A stretch of 64,000 bases of DNA, from contig NC_087083.1 of NCBI RefSeq assembly GCF_026151205.1, positions 9,173,460 through 9,237,459 of the forward strand, written 5' to 3'. Numbering within the stretch: the stretch's first letter is position 1; every line of letters begins with the position of its first letter. The DNA comes from Bolinopsis microptera. Its lineage: Eukaryota; Ctenophora; Tentaculata; Lobata; Bolinopsidae. This document shows, one piece after another, positions 31,880 to 41,184 of this stretch. Both the position numbers and the translations under genes were made by a program. The notes beneath the pieces are model-generated. The model ran no database searches and was not told the DNA's origin. It saw only the letters and a program-made list of their open reading frames with translations.

Positions 31880-32040
31880 AACACACTTCTTCGCCTTGTC
31901 TCGCCGTTTTTTCTATTTAGTTAACACTTAACATACTTCTGATAGTCCCTGTCTCGCCTTTCTTTCTATTTTAGGTTAAAACTTAACATACTTCTTGGCT
32001 TTGTCTTGCCGTTCTCTAAGTAAATATTATGAATCTTAGA
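31880..32040. repeat. TTAACATACTTCT sub-repeats within unit 1
   Basis: Three units of the same type as at 28,040-28,250; repeated in units 2 and 3. Confidence 0.65.
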
Positions 32041-32239
32041 TAATAAGATTGATTTTATGTTGTATCGCTGTACTATTGAAAAAAGAAAAATTATAAGCCA
32101 GATACAAATATAAAAAATGAAAACAAAAAAGAAAGAGAAATGTGAAGAATTATAGCATTAACATTGAGAAGAAAAGAATATTAAACAATTATATTGTCTG
32201 AGAGGGTATATTGGAGTATTACAGAAGTTTTGAGTTAAA

Positions 32240-32785
32240 TTATTAACTTATCTATAAATCTCTCATAATTAATGTGAAAGGTTTCAAATATTTTTTATTC
32301 GTCCACCAACAAAAAGTATTATTACAGATCATCAGGATTGTTAATAATAGTATACATGTCCACGTTATCATCTCATATTGTTGATTACCTTCATCTCCGG
32401 GATCAGGGTAATATTGATCATATCAGGCGCCTCAAATGGATACACAAATTTCCCGCTGTGCACTCATCCCATCATCAATTTCATCATATGGGCTAAAGAA
32501 TATAAGTTTTACGATTTTAACGGCATGTGTCATATTATCCCATTTGGTATATGCCGTGCTTTTATTAAATGTTCCTGTAGATTTACCTTCTTCGTCAAAC
32601 ACTAAAACCTCTGATGATGAAGTGAACAAAATTCCCGATTCGATTTCTACGATGTAGGATGAGTCATATTTTGATTCAATGACGGGACAATCTTTATTAA
32701 TCCTAGAAGAGTTGTTTAGGCAGGAGACCGAGATACTTAGCAGGAAATCTTTTTCGGGACACAGCATAATTCTTCTAAAATGAAA
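32240..32785 (-). pseudogene. Membrane-glycoprotein-like sequence, unit 1 (C-terminal half)
   Basis: The minus-strand frame beginning inside the unit boundary contains cysteines, an N-glycosylation motif (NNSS), a beta-rich region and a conserved SSSEVLVFDEEGKSTGTF block. It then breaks, and a second frame continues with EAPDMINITLIP. In unit 2 that second frame adds a hydrophobic helix and a short basic tail (35,316-35,531), giving a type I membrane-protein layout. In unit 1 the helix region carries a further small deletion. An envelope-like or cell-surface glycoprotein is plausible, but I recognise no family. Confidence 0.4.
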
Positions 32786-32874
32786 CTCGGGGTGTACGTG
32801 CAACGTGTGTTACGCGTAGATGATAATAATAAGTTAATAATAATAACATTAAAAATAATACTTAAAGTTTAAGT

Positions 32875-32915
32875 ATCCCGAGTTTCAGTTTAAGTCTTAA
32901 ACTGAAACTCGGGAT
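32875..32915. repeat. Perfect 19-bp hairpin at the unit 1/2 junction
   Basis: ATCCCGAGTTTCAGTTTAA, spacer GTC, then the exact reverse complement. An identical hairpin lies at 35,943-35,983. The unit 1 left edge (29,830-29,850) has only one arm (TTAAACTGAAACTCGGGAT). Confidence 0.9.
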
Positions 32916-33153
32916 GTACGTGTAACGTGTGTTACGCGTAACAGCCGAGCAATAGTGATACGAGCTCGTTCGTTACAACTAGATGTAGCGTGCGATCGTG
33001 GTCGTGCATGTGGCTCATTGCGGTCTTGCGTGACGTACTTATTGTAGACATACTAACTTAGAATAAGCGAGGGGGTTAGAATGATAACAAATGTGACTGC
33101 ATCGTGTACGAAAGCGGTACTCGTATAACAGTATAATATACAGCGTGATCTAA

Positions 33154-33674
33154 TTACTTTTTAGGCTGCTTTATAACGAGGAATACCCTCGGTACGACCG
33201 GCCACATTTGACAAGTCCACGAGGGATGCACTCTTGCACTCGTGCATCTTAACTTATGACCTAGCACACAGCTGCCGTCCAGCCCTTTCATATACATTCC
33301 ATTTCCGGTTGTTCGTAGGGTAGGTTGAAGTTCAACGTATCCTCGTTGAAGTCTGCTAGGGCAAGCACGTTGATTCCTACGCCTTGTATTACCCCTCTTG
33401 CTGGTGAGAGGGGATCGTTGATAGTCTCTTTTGGATTCGTTCCATAATAACAACCATTTTCTTCCAGCTTAATCTGCTTGTCTTCTCTCCTCATTGAATT
33501 CTTGGTGAGGAGGCACCGCATTGGACGTCGTTGATCTGTCCCTGTTGATTTTCTGGGCCATTCTGTTAAAGGAGACTGATCTGGCCCGATCTGTATTATC
33601 TCTAGCAGTTGGGTGAGCCCTTCGTTGGTAAGGCTCCCTATTCCTTTGTTGGTGGTTCGATTCTCTTCGACCAT
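33154..33674 (-). pseudogene. Broken helical protein, unit 2
   Basis: Same as 30,077-30,601 but with a 3-4 base deletion near 33,380, so the frame from ATG 33,674 now enters NVLALADFNEDTLNFNLPYE directly and stops at 33,288. A second frame (33,154-33,453) covers the tail. This unit therefore shows the natural continuation of the reading frame better than units 1 and 3. Confidence 0.4.
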
Positions 33675-33760
33675 TTTGGATTTCCCTATTCTGTAGACTT
33701 GAGGTACTGGTGGGACGTGAAGTTGACGGTCGTTGATCTCGTTTGCAGCTTCCGAAGCTT

Positions 33761-34015
33761 TTAATTGGTCAAGTTGATAATTTTATTTTCTGAATTAAAA
33801 TCGTTGATATATTTTAATCGAAGGCTCTCTTGTTGCCTTATTTTATCTGAAAGTGTTATTGAATGGTTAAGTTCACTTTCAGATAATTGGCTGGATATAG
33901 CCACCGTTGGTATTTGACGTTGTAATATATCAGAGTAAGTACTAAATGGATTTTTCAAAGTAGCCGTTGATTCGCTAATCGTATTGCACTTACCTGTTTT
34001 ATACTCACCTGTCAT
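33761..34015 (-). CDS. Polar N-terminal protein of the tandem unit, copy 2
   Basis: ATG at 34,015; identical in sequence to 30,688-30,942. See that entry for features. Confidence 0.4.
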   Translation of the reverse strand: MTGEYKTGKCNTISESTATLKNPFSTYSDILQRQIPTVAISSQLSESELNHSITLSDKIRQQESLRLKYINDFNSENKIINLTN

Positions 34016-34560
34016 CTGAGCTGGTCGTTGATCTCGCTCCAGATTTAGCTTCCGTCTCCAGTCGAAGGGCGGATTTAGTCGTCTTCCCGTTGATCGGAAG
34101 TTTTTGAGAAATCGGTTAGGCCTTTAGTAAATTACCAAACTACACTCTGCTACTTTAGTAAATTACCAAACTACACTCAGCTGCTCCTTTATAAATTACC
34201 AAATGATCCGAGAAAGTAAGCACAGATTCTAACTCGTTCCAGCCAGACCGGGCCACGATCAACTTTGATGTAAGTAAACAAGTGAGTAGCAATACTGGGT
34301 GTCCACGTTACTATAGCAACCGAGCATAGCCCTATAAGTATAACAACTATAAGGATACCTGTAAAGATAGTGACTTATTTATTTATTAAATTACTTATTA
34401 ATTTATTTCTTAATTATTTGCGCGCGCAAATATTATTTTTTCATTTTACCAATATAAGCCGCGCAATTAATATTTTATTTTATTTTTACGTGAATCCTCA
34501 TACTGTATCTTCACGCCCCTTGACTCGATGAGGTGAGTCATTTTAGAGCGCCGTGGTCCC

Positions 34561-34677
34561 TCAGCGCTGACGCCCTTGCACGAGGGACACGACGCCATTC
34601 GGTAGGTTAAACACCAATGTCCGTTCGGCTTGCGTCATGGTCCCCATTACCGATTTCCTTTTCACGCATTGGGACAT
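34561..34677 (-). CDS. 38-residue conserved small ORF, unit 2
   Basis: Same frame and length as at 31,497-31,613. Confidence 0.3.
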   Translation of the reverse strand: MSQCVKRKSVMGTMTQAERTLVFNLPNGVVSLVQGRQR

Positions 34678-35315
34678 TTCGCTAAAAGAATAGTGAATTA
34701 GACTTAAAGTACAGTGCACTCTCCCAGTAATGTCGTGGCCAGCAAGATGTGAGGTGTGTGGTATGGTTGGCTAGAGTTATAGGTGTAACTAACAATGTTG
34801 GAAGCGATCGGCACTGCTAATTATGCTCGTTGTATCTGCGCAGTTCACCGAGTTCCCTTACGTCGCTCACGTTTCCGCTGGTTGAATTAGTGTTCGGATG
34901 TGCAATGGATCTTAACGACGGGTCACTTATAATACTGGGGTTTAACACACTTCTTCGCCTTGTCTCGCCGTTTTTTCTATTTAGTTAACACTTAACATAC
35001 TTCTGATAGTCCCTGTCTCGCCTTTCTTTCTATTTTAGGTTAAAACTTAACATACTTCTTGGCTTTGTCTTGCCGTTCTCTAAGTAAATATTATGAATCT
35101 TAGATAATAAGATTGATTTTATGTTGTATCGCTGTACTATTGAAAAAAGAAAAATTATAAGCCAGATACAAATATAAAAAATGAAAACAAAAAAGAAAGA
35201 GAAATGTGAAGAATTATAGCATTAACATTGAGAAGAAAAGAATATTAAACAATTATATTGTCTGAGAGGGTATATTGGAGTATTACAGAAGTTTTGAGTT
35301 AAATTATTAACTTAT

Positions 35316-35853
35316 CTATAAATCTCTCATAATTAATGTGAAAGGTTTCAAATATTTTTTATTCGTCCACCAACAAAAAGTATTATTACAGATCATCAGG
35401 ATTGTTAATAATAGTATACATGTCCAATTGTTATCATCTATCATATTGTTGATTACCTTCATCTCCGGGATCAGGGTAATATTGATCATATCAGGCGCCT
35501 CAAATGGATACACAAATTTCCCGCTGTGCACTCATCCCATCATCAATTTCATCATATGGGTTAAAGAATATAAGTTTTACGATTTTAACGGCATGTGTCA
35601 TATTATCCCATTTGGTATATGCCGTGCTTTTATTAAATGTTCCTGTAGATTTACCTTCTTCGTCAAACACTAAAACCTCTGATGATGAAGTGAACAAAAT
35701 TCCCGATTCGATTTCTACGATGTAGGATGAGTCATATTTTGATTCAATGACGGGACAATCTTTATTAATCCTAGAAGAGTTGTTTAGGCAGGAGACCGAG
35801 ATACTTAGCAGGAAATCTTTTTCGGGACACAGCATAATTCTTCTAAAATGAAA
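35316..35853 (-). pseudogene. Membrane-glycoprotein-like sequence, unit 2
   Basis: The frame from the unit edge runs to 35,500. An overlapping frame (35,531-35,316) supplies EAPDMINITLIPEMKVIN, a hydrophobic helix (CILLLTILMI) and the basic tail KKYLKPFTLIMRDL. The two frames overlap by about 30 bases at the ATGAGTGCACAG site, and the same break is present in all three units. It predates their duplication, or is a programmed shift or intron edge. Not a functional single frame as it stands. Confidence 0.4.
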
Positions 35854-35942
35854 CTCGGGGTGTACGTGCAACGTGTGTTACGCGTAGATGATAATAATAA
35901 GTTAATAATAATAACATTAAAAATAATACTTAAAGTTTAAGT

Positions 35943-35983
35943 ATCCCGAGTTTCAGTTTAAGTCTTAAACTGAAACTCGGGAT
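35943..35983. repeat. Perfect 19-bp hairpin at the unit 2/3 junction
   Basis: Same sequence as 32,875-32,915. Confidence 0.9.
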
Positions 35984-36219
35984 GTACGTGTAACGTGTGT
36001 TACGCGTAACAGCCGAGCAATAGTGATACGAGCTCGTTCGTTACAACTAGATGTAGCGTGCGATCGTGGTCGTGCATGTGGCTCATTGCGGTCTTGCGTG
36101 ACGTACTTGTAGACATACTAACTTAGAATAAGCGAGGGGGTTAGAATGATAACAAATGTGACTGCATCGTGTACGAAAGCGGTACTCGATATAACAGTAT
36201 AATATACAGCGTGATCTAA

Positions 36220-36744
36220 TTACTTTTTAGGCTGCTTTATAACGAGGAATACCCTCGGTACGACCGGCCACATTTGACAAGTCCACGAGGGATGCACTCT
36301 TGCACTCGTGCATCTTAACTTATGACCTAGCACACAGCTGCCGTCCAGCCCTTTCATATACATTCCATTTCCGGTTGTTCGTAGGGTAGGTTGAAGTTCA
36401 ACGTATCCTCCATGAAGTCTGCTAGGGCAAGCACGTTGATTCCTACCTTCGCCTTGTATTACCCCTCTTGCTGGTGAGAGGGGATCGTTGATAGTCTCTT
36501 TTGGATTCGTTCCATAATAACAACCATTTTCTTCCAGCTTAATCTGCTTGTCTTCTCTCCTCATTGAATTCTTGGTGAGGAGGCACCGCATTGGACGTCG
36601 TTGATCTGTCCCTGTTGATTTTCTGGGCCATTCTGTTAAAGGAGACTGATCTGGCCCGATCTGTATTATCTCTAGCAGTTGGGTGAGCCCTTCGTTGGTA
36701 AGAATCCCTATTCCTTTGTTGGTGGTTCGATTCTCTTCGACCAT
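36220..36744 (-). pseudogene. Broken helical protein, unit 3
   Basis: Like unit 1 (insert of TTCG-type bases restores the longer misread frame), with two local changes (ILTNEG, LHGGYV). ATG at 36,744. Confidence 0.35.
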
Positions 36745-36925
36745 TTTGGATTTCCCTATTCTGTAGACTTGAGGTACTGGTGGGACGTGAAGTTGACGGT
36801 CGTTGATCTCGTTTGCAGCTTCCGAAGCTTTTAATTGGTCAAGTTGATAATTTTATTTTCTGAATTAAAATCGTTGATATATTTTAATCGAAGGCTCTCT
36901 TGTTGCCTTATTTTATCTGAAAGTG

Positions 36926-37114
36926 TTATTGAATGGTTAAGTTCACTTTCAGATAATTGGCTGGATATATAGCCACCGTTGGTATTTGACGTTGTAATAT
37001 ATCAGAGTAAGTACTAAATGGATTTTTCAAAGTAGCCGTTGATTCGCTAATCGTATTGCACTTACCTGTTTTATACTCACCTGTCATCTGAGCTGGTCGT
37101 TGATCTCGCTCCAA
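36926..37114 (-). pseudogene. Polar N-terminal protein, unit 3, truncated
   Basis: Same start as 30,688-30,942 but an added TA near 36,968 shifts the frame after residue ~52. Confidence 0.4.
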
Positions 37115-37640
37115 ATTTAGCTTCCGTCTCCAGTCGAAGGGCGGATTTAGTCGTCTTCCCGTTGATCGGAAGTTTTCGAGAAATCGGTTAGGCCTTTAGT
37201 AAATTACCAAACTACACTCTGCTACTTTAGTAAATTACCAAACTACACTCAGCTGCTCCTTTATAAATTACCAAATGATCCGAGAAAGTAAGCACAGATT
37301 CTAACTCGTTCCAGCCAGACCGGGCCACGATCAACTTTGTTGATGTAAGTAAACAAGTGAGTAGCAATACTGGGTGTCCACGTTACTATAGCAACCGAGC
37401 ATAGCCGGAGCCCTATAAGTATAGCAACTATAAGGATACCTGTAAAGATAGTGACTTATTTATTTATTAAATTACTTATTAATTTATTTCTTAATTATTT
37501 GCGCGCGCAAATATTATTTTTTCATTTACCAATATAAGCCGCGCAATTAATATTATATTTTATTTTTACGTGAATCCTCATACTGTATCTTCACGCCCCT
37601 TGACTCGATGAGGTGAGTCATTTTAGAGCGCCGTGGTCCC

Positions 37641-37757
37641 TCAGCGCTGACGCCCCTGCACGAGGGACACGACGCCATTCGGTAGGTTAAACACCAACGT
37701 CCGTTCGGCTTGCGTCATGGTCCCCATGACCGATTTCCTTTTCACGCATTGGGACAT
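37641..37757 (-). CDS. 38-residue conserved small ORF, unit 3
   Basis: Same frame as units 1 and 2, with one substitution that keeps the frame open. Confidence 0.3.
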   Translation of the reverse strand: MSQCVKRKSVMGTMTQAERTLVFNLPNGVVSLVQGRQR

Positions 37758-38170
37758 TTCGCTAAAAGAATAGTGAATTAGACTTAAAGTACAGTGCACT
37801 CTCCCAGTAATGTCGTGGCCGGCAAGATGTGAGGTGTGTGGTATGGTTGGCTAGAGTTATAGGTGTAACTAACAATGTTGGAAGCGATCGGCACTGCTAA
37901 TTATGCACGTTGTATCTGCGCAGTTCACCGAGTTCCCTTACGTCGCTCACGTTACCGTTGGTTGAATTAGTATTCGGATGTGCAATGGATCTTAGCGACG
38001 GGTCACTTACAATACTGGGGTATAATTACATACTTCTTGGCCTTGTCTCGCCGTTTTTTCTATTATAGGTTAGCACTTAACATACTATTACTTTTCGGCT
38101 TTGTCTTGCCGTTCTCTAAGGTAAATATTATGAATCTTATTATATTTCGACTCGTCTTTCGTTTTATTTA

Positions 38171-38539
38171 CTATTCGTTAACTTTTAAAAAATATTGTAA
38201 GAAACCCCGATGATCGCAAGCAGCGCCCTCATTGGTTCCCGGCGTCTTTGCGGGTCGTATAGTGTAGTAGATGACCGCGCAGGCCACGTTGATCGCGAGT
38301 GTTTGTACGTAGCTGGACGGGGACCACATGTCCGTAACCAGCGTTCGGCGCTCCATTTTGCCGAATGTTGCGTCGAGAACTTCTTTAGTGGCGGCCAAAA
38401 TCCGCTCGTATAGATTCCTCGGCGGCTTTCCGCCAAGGAACAGCAGGGGGAGGACGTGCGTAGAAAGAGCTTGCGCGAGCTCCACGCCTTGTTCCTGGAC
38501 CTCACCTTGTTCCTGGACCTCGCCTCTCTGGAGGCAGGC
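38171..38539 (-). CDS. ORF related to 28,383-28,613, more complete C-terminus
   Basis: The minus-strand frame is open from just after a TGA near 38,545. It starts with two EVQEQG repeats, then ELAQALSTHVLPLLFLGGKP, LYERILAATKEVLDATFGKM, ERRTLVTDMWSPSSYVQTLA, a hydrophobic stretch (INVACAVIYYTI) and a proline/threonine turn. It ends at 38,171. There is no ATG near the start, so the 5' end lies upstream in another frame or exon. It is GC-rich (about 58%) against an AT-rich background. Two preserved copies support coding. Function unknown. Confidence 0.45.
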   Translation of the reverse strand, partial: ACLQRGEVQEQGEVQEQGVELAQALSTHVLPLLFLGGKPPRNLYERILAATKEVLDATFGKMERRTLVTDMWSPSSYVQTLAINVACAVIYYTIRPAKTPGTNEGAACDHRGFLQYFLKVNE

Positions 38540-38599
38540 TCATTCGGAGACCTCTCTCCTGCTAACGCTTCTTTCCTATCGACAACTGGGTAAATAAAA

Positions 38600-39000
38600 G
38601 TGCCAAAAAGGTGTACAAATTCATCTTTTGTTTCGTTTAATGTTCGTTATCCTTATTAAAAACGTTTACACTTAGTTAATCACGTGATTTGACTCACTGA
38701 TCATCCAAAGGGCATTAGGCGCCCTTTCAGATTACAAAGTTTATATACAATTTTAATGTTTAGGTAAACAGATAAGACTTCGTTAAACTTAAAGGTCCAT
38801 TTAGGTTGGAATTTGTTTTAGCGAAGATCGAGTGTGATTAGTAAGTTAGTAGAATGTCTCCTCGCCTATGATAAGGAGTTTCTGTATGAGGTTTATTAGT
38901 AGGTCTTCTGTTGGCTGTATTAGGAATTGGGGTCATTCTTGAATAGTTAATAGTGTTTAGTAATTTTAATGTCGTTAAGACGGGACAGATAAATGATTTT
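38600..39000. other. No gene recognised
   Basis: AT-rich linker inside unit 3. AGTGTTTAGTA (38,950) matches the start of the direct repeats at 25,143 and 27,014. Confidence 0.4.
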
Positions 39001-39199
39001 ATGTTGTATCGCTGTACTATTGAGAAAAGAAAAATTATAAGCCAGATAAAAATATGAAAAATGAAAACAAAAAAGAAAGAGAAATGTTAACATTGAGAAG
39101 AAAAAATATCATACAATTATATTGTCTGAGAGGGTATATTGGAGTATTACAGAAATTTTGAGTTAAAGTAATAAATTATTTATAAATCTCTCATAATTA

Positions 39200-39900
39200 A
39201 TGTGAAAGGTTTCAAATATTTTTTATTCGTCCACCAACAAAAAGTATTATTACACATCATCAGGATTATTAAAAATAGTATATATGTCCACGTTATCATC
39301 TATCATATTGTTGATTACCTTCATCTCCGGGATCAGGGTAATATTGATCATATCAGGCGCCTCCAATGGATACACAAATTTCCCGCTGTGCACTCATCCC
39401 ATCATCAATTTCATCATATGGGTTAAAGAATATAAGTTTTACGATTTTAACGGCATGTGTCATATTATCCCATTTGGTATATGCCGTGCGTTTATTAAAT
39501 GTTCCTGTAGATTTACCTTCTTCGTCAAACACCAAAACCTCTGATGATGAAGTGAACAAAATTCCCGATTCGATTTCCACGATGTAGGATGAGTCATATT
39601 TTTATTCAATGACGGGACAATCTTTATTAATCCTAGAAGAGTTGTTTAGGCAGGAGACCGAGATACTTAGCAGGAAATCCTTTTCGGGACACAGCTTAAA
39701 GAAGTCAGCAGAACAGCCATAGAAGTTGTAGAAGATTCCATCTGCAATTATTATCTTTTCTTCCTCCTCTAGTTTTCAATCTTTGGCATGCTTCGGTGCA
39801 AGCTGTTGTTTGGTCTTTAAAAGTAATGGAATAACTGCTCCTAGTCGTGGACGCGTTGACAGTGTTAGTAATCAGCCACTGAGTTGACGGCTGTATTACT
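39200..39900 (-). pseudogene. Membrane-glycoprotein-like sequence, unit 3 (longest copy)
   Basis: The same C-terminal half as in units 1-2 is present here (39,353-39,580 and following), with an extra stop at about 39,603. Upstream it extends to about 39,900 with a cysteine-bearing region (FYNFYGCSADFFKLCPEKDF; TTACTEACQRLKTR in a shifted frame) and NAS/NSS glycosylation motifs. The layout is an ectodomain with several cysteines, then a hydrophobic helix. It is broken by at least three frame changes. Origin as an element-encoded surface protein is inference. Confidence 0.4.
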
Positions 39901-40148
39901 TCGTTGTTAAAGTGATGTTCTGTAAATCAATAGAACTGTGGGAGAGCGTGGTTAAGCTTTATAAAGTTAAGAAGTTAAAAATTGTTATACAGAAGGTATA
40001 ACAAATCCTCTCTACCAAAACGTTTAAAGAAGAAGATAAAAGATTTACATAGAAAAATGAAATGAAAAAGAATACTTCCTGTAACAAGCACATTTTCATG
40101 TACAGTTGAATACTTATAGTAGATGGACGTAGAGTAGTATAGAGTATT

Positions 40149-40355
40149 TCAGTCATCCTGAATGTTAAACCAGCAGACAAGGCTCATAGGGCGTTGATGA
40201 GAATGTGCGTTGACTTGACTCCTGTTAGGAATGGTAACAGTTCCTGGATATGGGATATCTGAGTCAGAATTGTTTAGCGTGATGCTAATATCGTTGATAA
40301 TATCAGGTTGATTAAGGTAAGAATGAGTTAAGCTTAATTGACAATCGTTGATCAT
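40149..40355 (-). CDS. Asn/Ser-rich coding-like fragment
   Basis: From ATG 40,355, 68 residues. Open frame with INDISITLNNSDSDIPYPGT and a C-terminal MSLVCWFNIQDD. It abuts the inverted helical-protein gene at about 40,395. TCAACG words are frequent on its coding strand, as in the rest of the element. Confidence 0.35.
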   Translation of the reverse strand: MINDCQLSLTHSYLNQPDIINDISITLNNSDSDIPYPGTVTIPNRSQVNAHSHQRPMSLVCWFNIQDD

Positions 40356-40417
40356 GTTGTCGGAAACAGTTGAATTGTTCCAGCTAAGCGGGAAGAAAAT
40401 GGTTGGAAGATTTTTGT

Positions 40418-41050
40418 ATGGAACGAATCCAAAAGAGACTATCAACGATCCCCTCTCACCAGCAAGAGGAGAAATCCAAGGCGAAGGTAGGAATCAACGT
40501 GCTTGCCCTAGCAGACTTCAACGAGGATACGTTGAACTTCAACCTACCTTACGAGCAACCCGAATGTATGGGAAAGGGCTGGACGGCAGAGGCGATGTCC
40601 TTCGATGCCAAAACGCTCAAGGTACCACAGTACCTATCGGACGTGAGAACATCAATCAACAGGACAATTCTCAATACTCTTGACGTCAACATCAACGAGA
40701 CATCAGAGTACATCAACGTACTGGAGGCCCTATCCCTCCAAATTGAACAACTTGGAGTAGAAGTAGGATTCCAAGTCATTGGCAATAATGACATAATCAA
40801 CGGTGTCAGGTGGATGAGGCCTAGAGGACAGGGAAGCCAAAGAAGCACCATCCTAGCCATGATTCGCCAAAGATCGCTAGAATTCACTAGGTGCATCGAA
40901 AACCACATCAACAACGTGGAAGAACTAATGAACAACCGACCTCTCCGTGATTATATCAATGTCATCTCGGAAGAGCTGCTAAGACTACTCTACAAGCTCT
41001 GGTGGCTGGCAAATTTCATCGTACCAGTATCGATAAAAACTTCATGGTAG
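40418..41050 (+). CDS. Best-preserved copy of the element's helical protein (capsid/Gag-like?)
   Basis: ATG at 40,418 to TAG at 41,048-41,050, 210 residues, plus strand, opposite to the tandem units. The N-terminus (MERIQKRLSTIPSHQQEE) is basic and helical, followed by NVLALADFNEDTLNFNLPYE, the block shared with the three units and with 41,190-41,590. The second half, absent from the other copies, is mostly helical: MSFDAKTLKVPQYLSDVRTS, an ALSLQIEQLGVEVGFQVIG segment, RSTILAMIRQRSLEFTRCIE and a tryptophan-containing end (LLRLLYKLWWLANFIV). No zinc knuckle, polymerase or protease motif is visible. Helical, acidic/basic-patterned proteins of this length in repeated elements are often capsid-like, but that is a guess. 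The frame may begin further upstream at the junction near 40,395. Confidence 0.5.
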   Translation: MERIQKRLSTIPSHQQEEKSKAKVGINVLALADFNEDTLNFNLPYEQPECMGKGWTAEAMSFDAKTLKVPQYLSDVRTSINRTILNTLDVNINETSEYINVLEALSLQIEQLGVEVGFQVIGNNDIINGVRWMRPRGQGSQRSTILAMIRQRSLEFTRCIENHINNVEELMNNRPLRDYINVISEELLRLLYKLWWLANFIVPVSIKTSW

Positions 41051-41184
41051 ATATAATGTAATAATCAAAGAAAATTCAACGCCTTTTTGACCGAAATTAT
41101 ATACTGTTTTATTGTCTTTATTTATTCTCTTCAAGTTCAGCTGATCTTTATTTACTAATATTGGTTTCCTACTTACTTGAAATC

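Larger units (their letters stand above)
29763..32785. repeat. Tandem unit 1 of a ~3.07-kb repeat
   Basis: Matches 32,786-35,853 base for base apart from scattered small differences. Homologous ORFs in units 1 and 2 are offset by 3,068-3,073 bp. On the minus strand it carries, 5' to 3', a glycoprotein-like sequence, a 38-codon ORF, a polar N-terminal protein and the helical protein fragment. Confidence 0.9.
32786..35853. repeat. Tandem unit 2 of the ~3.07-kb repeat
   Basis: Almost identical to unit 1. The junction at its left edge carries the hairpin 32,875-32,915 that is absent at the left edge of unit 1. Confidence 0.9.
35854..39700. repeat. Tandem unit 3, interrupted by a 38-kb ORF segment
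   Basis: Follows units 1-2 to about 38,120, then holds about 850 bp of other DNA including the ORF at 38,171-38,520. It rejoins the unit sequence at about 39,000 (ATGTTGTATCGCTGTACTATTG) up to about 39,690, where it continues into glycoprotein-like sequence that the first two units lack. Confidence 0.8.
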
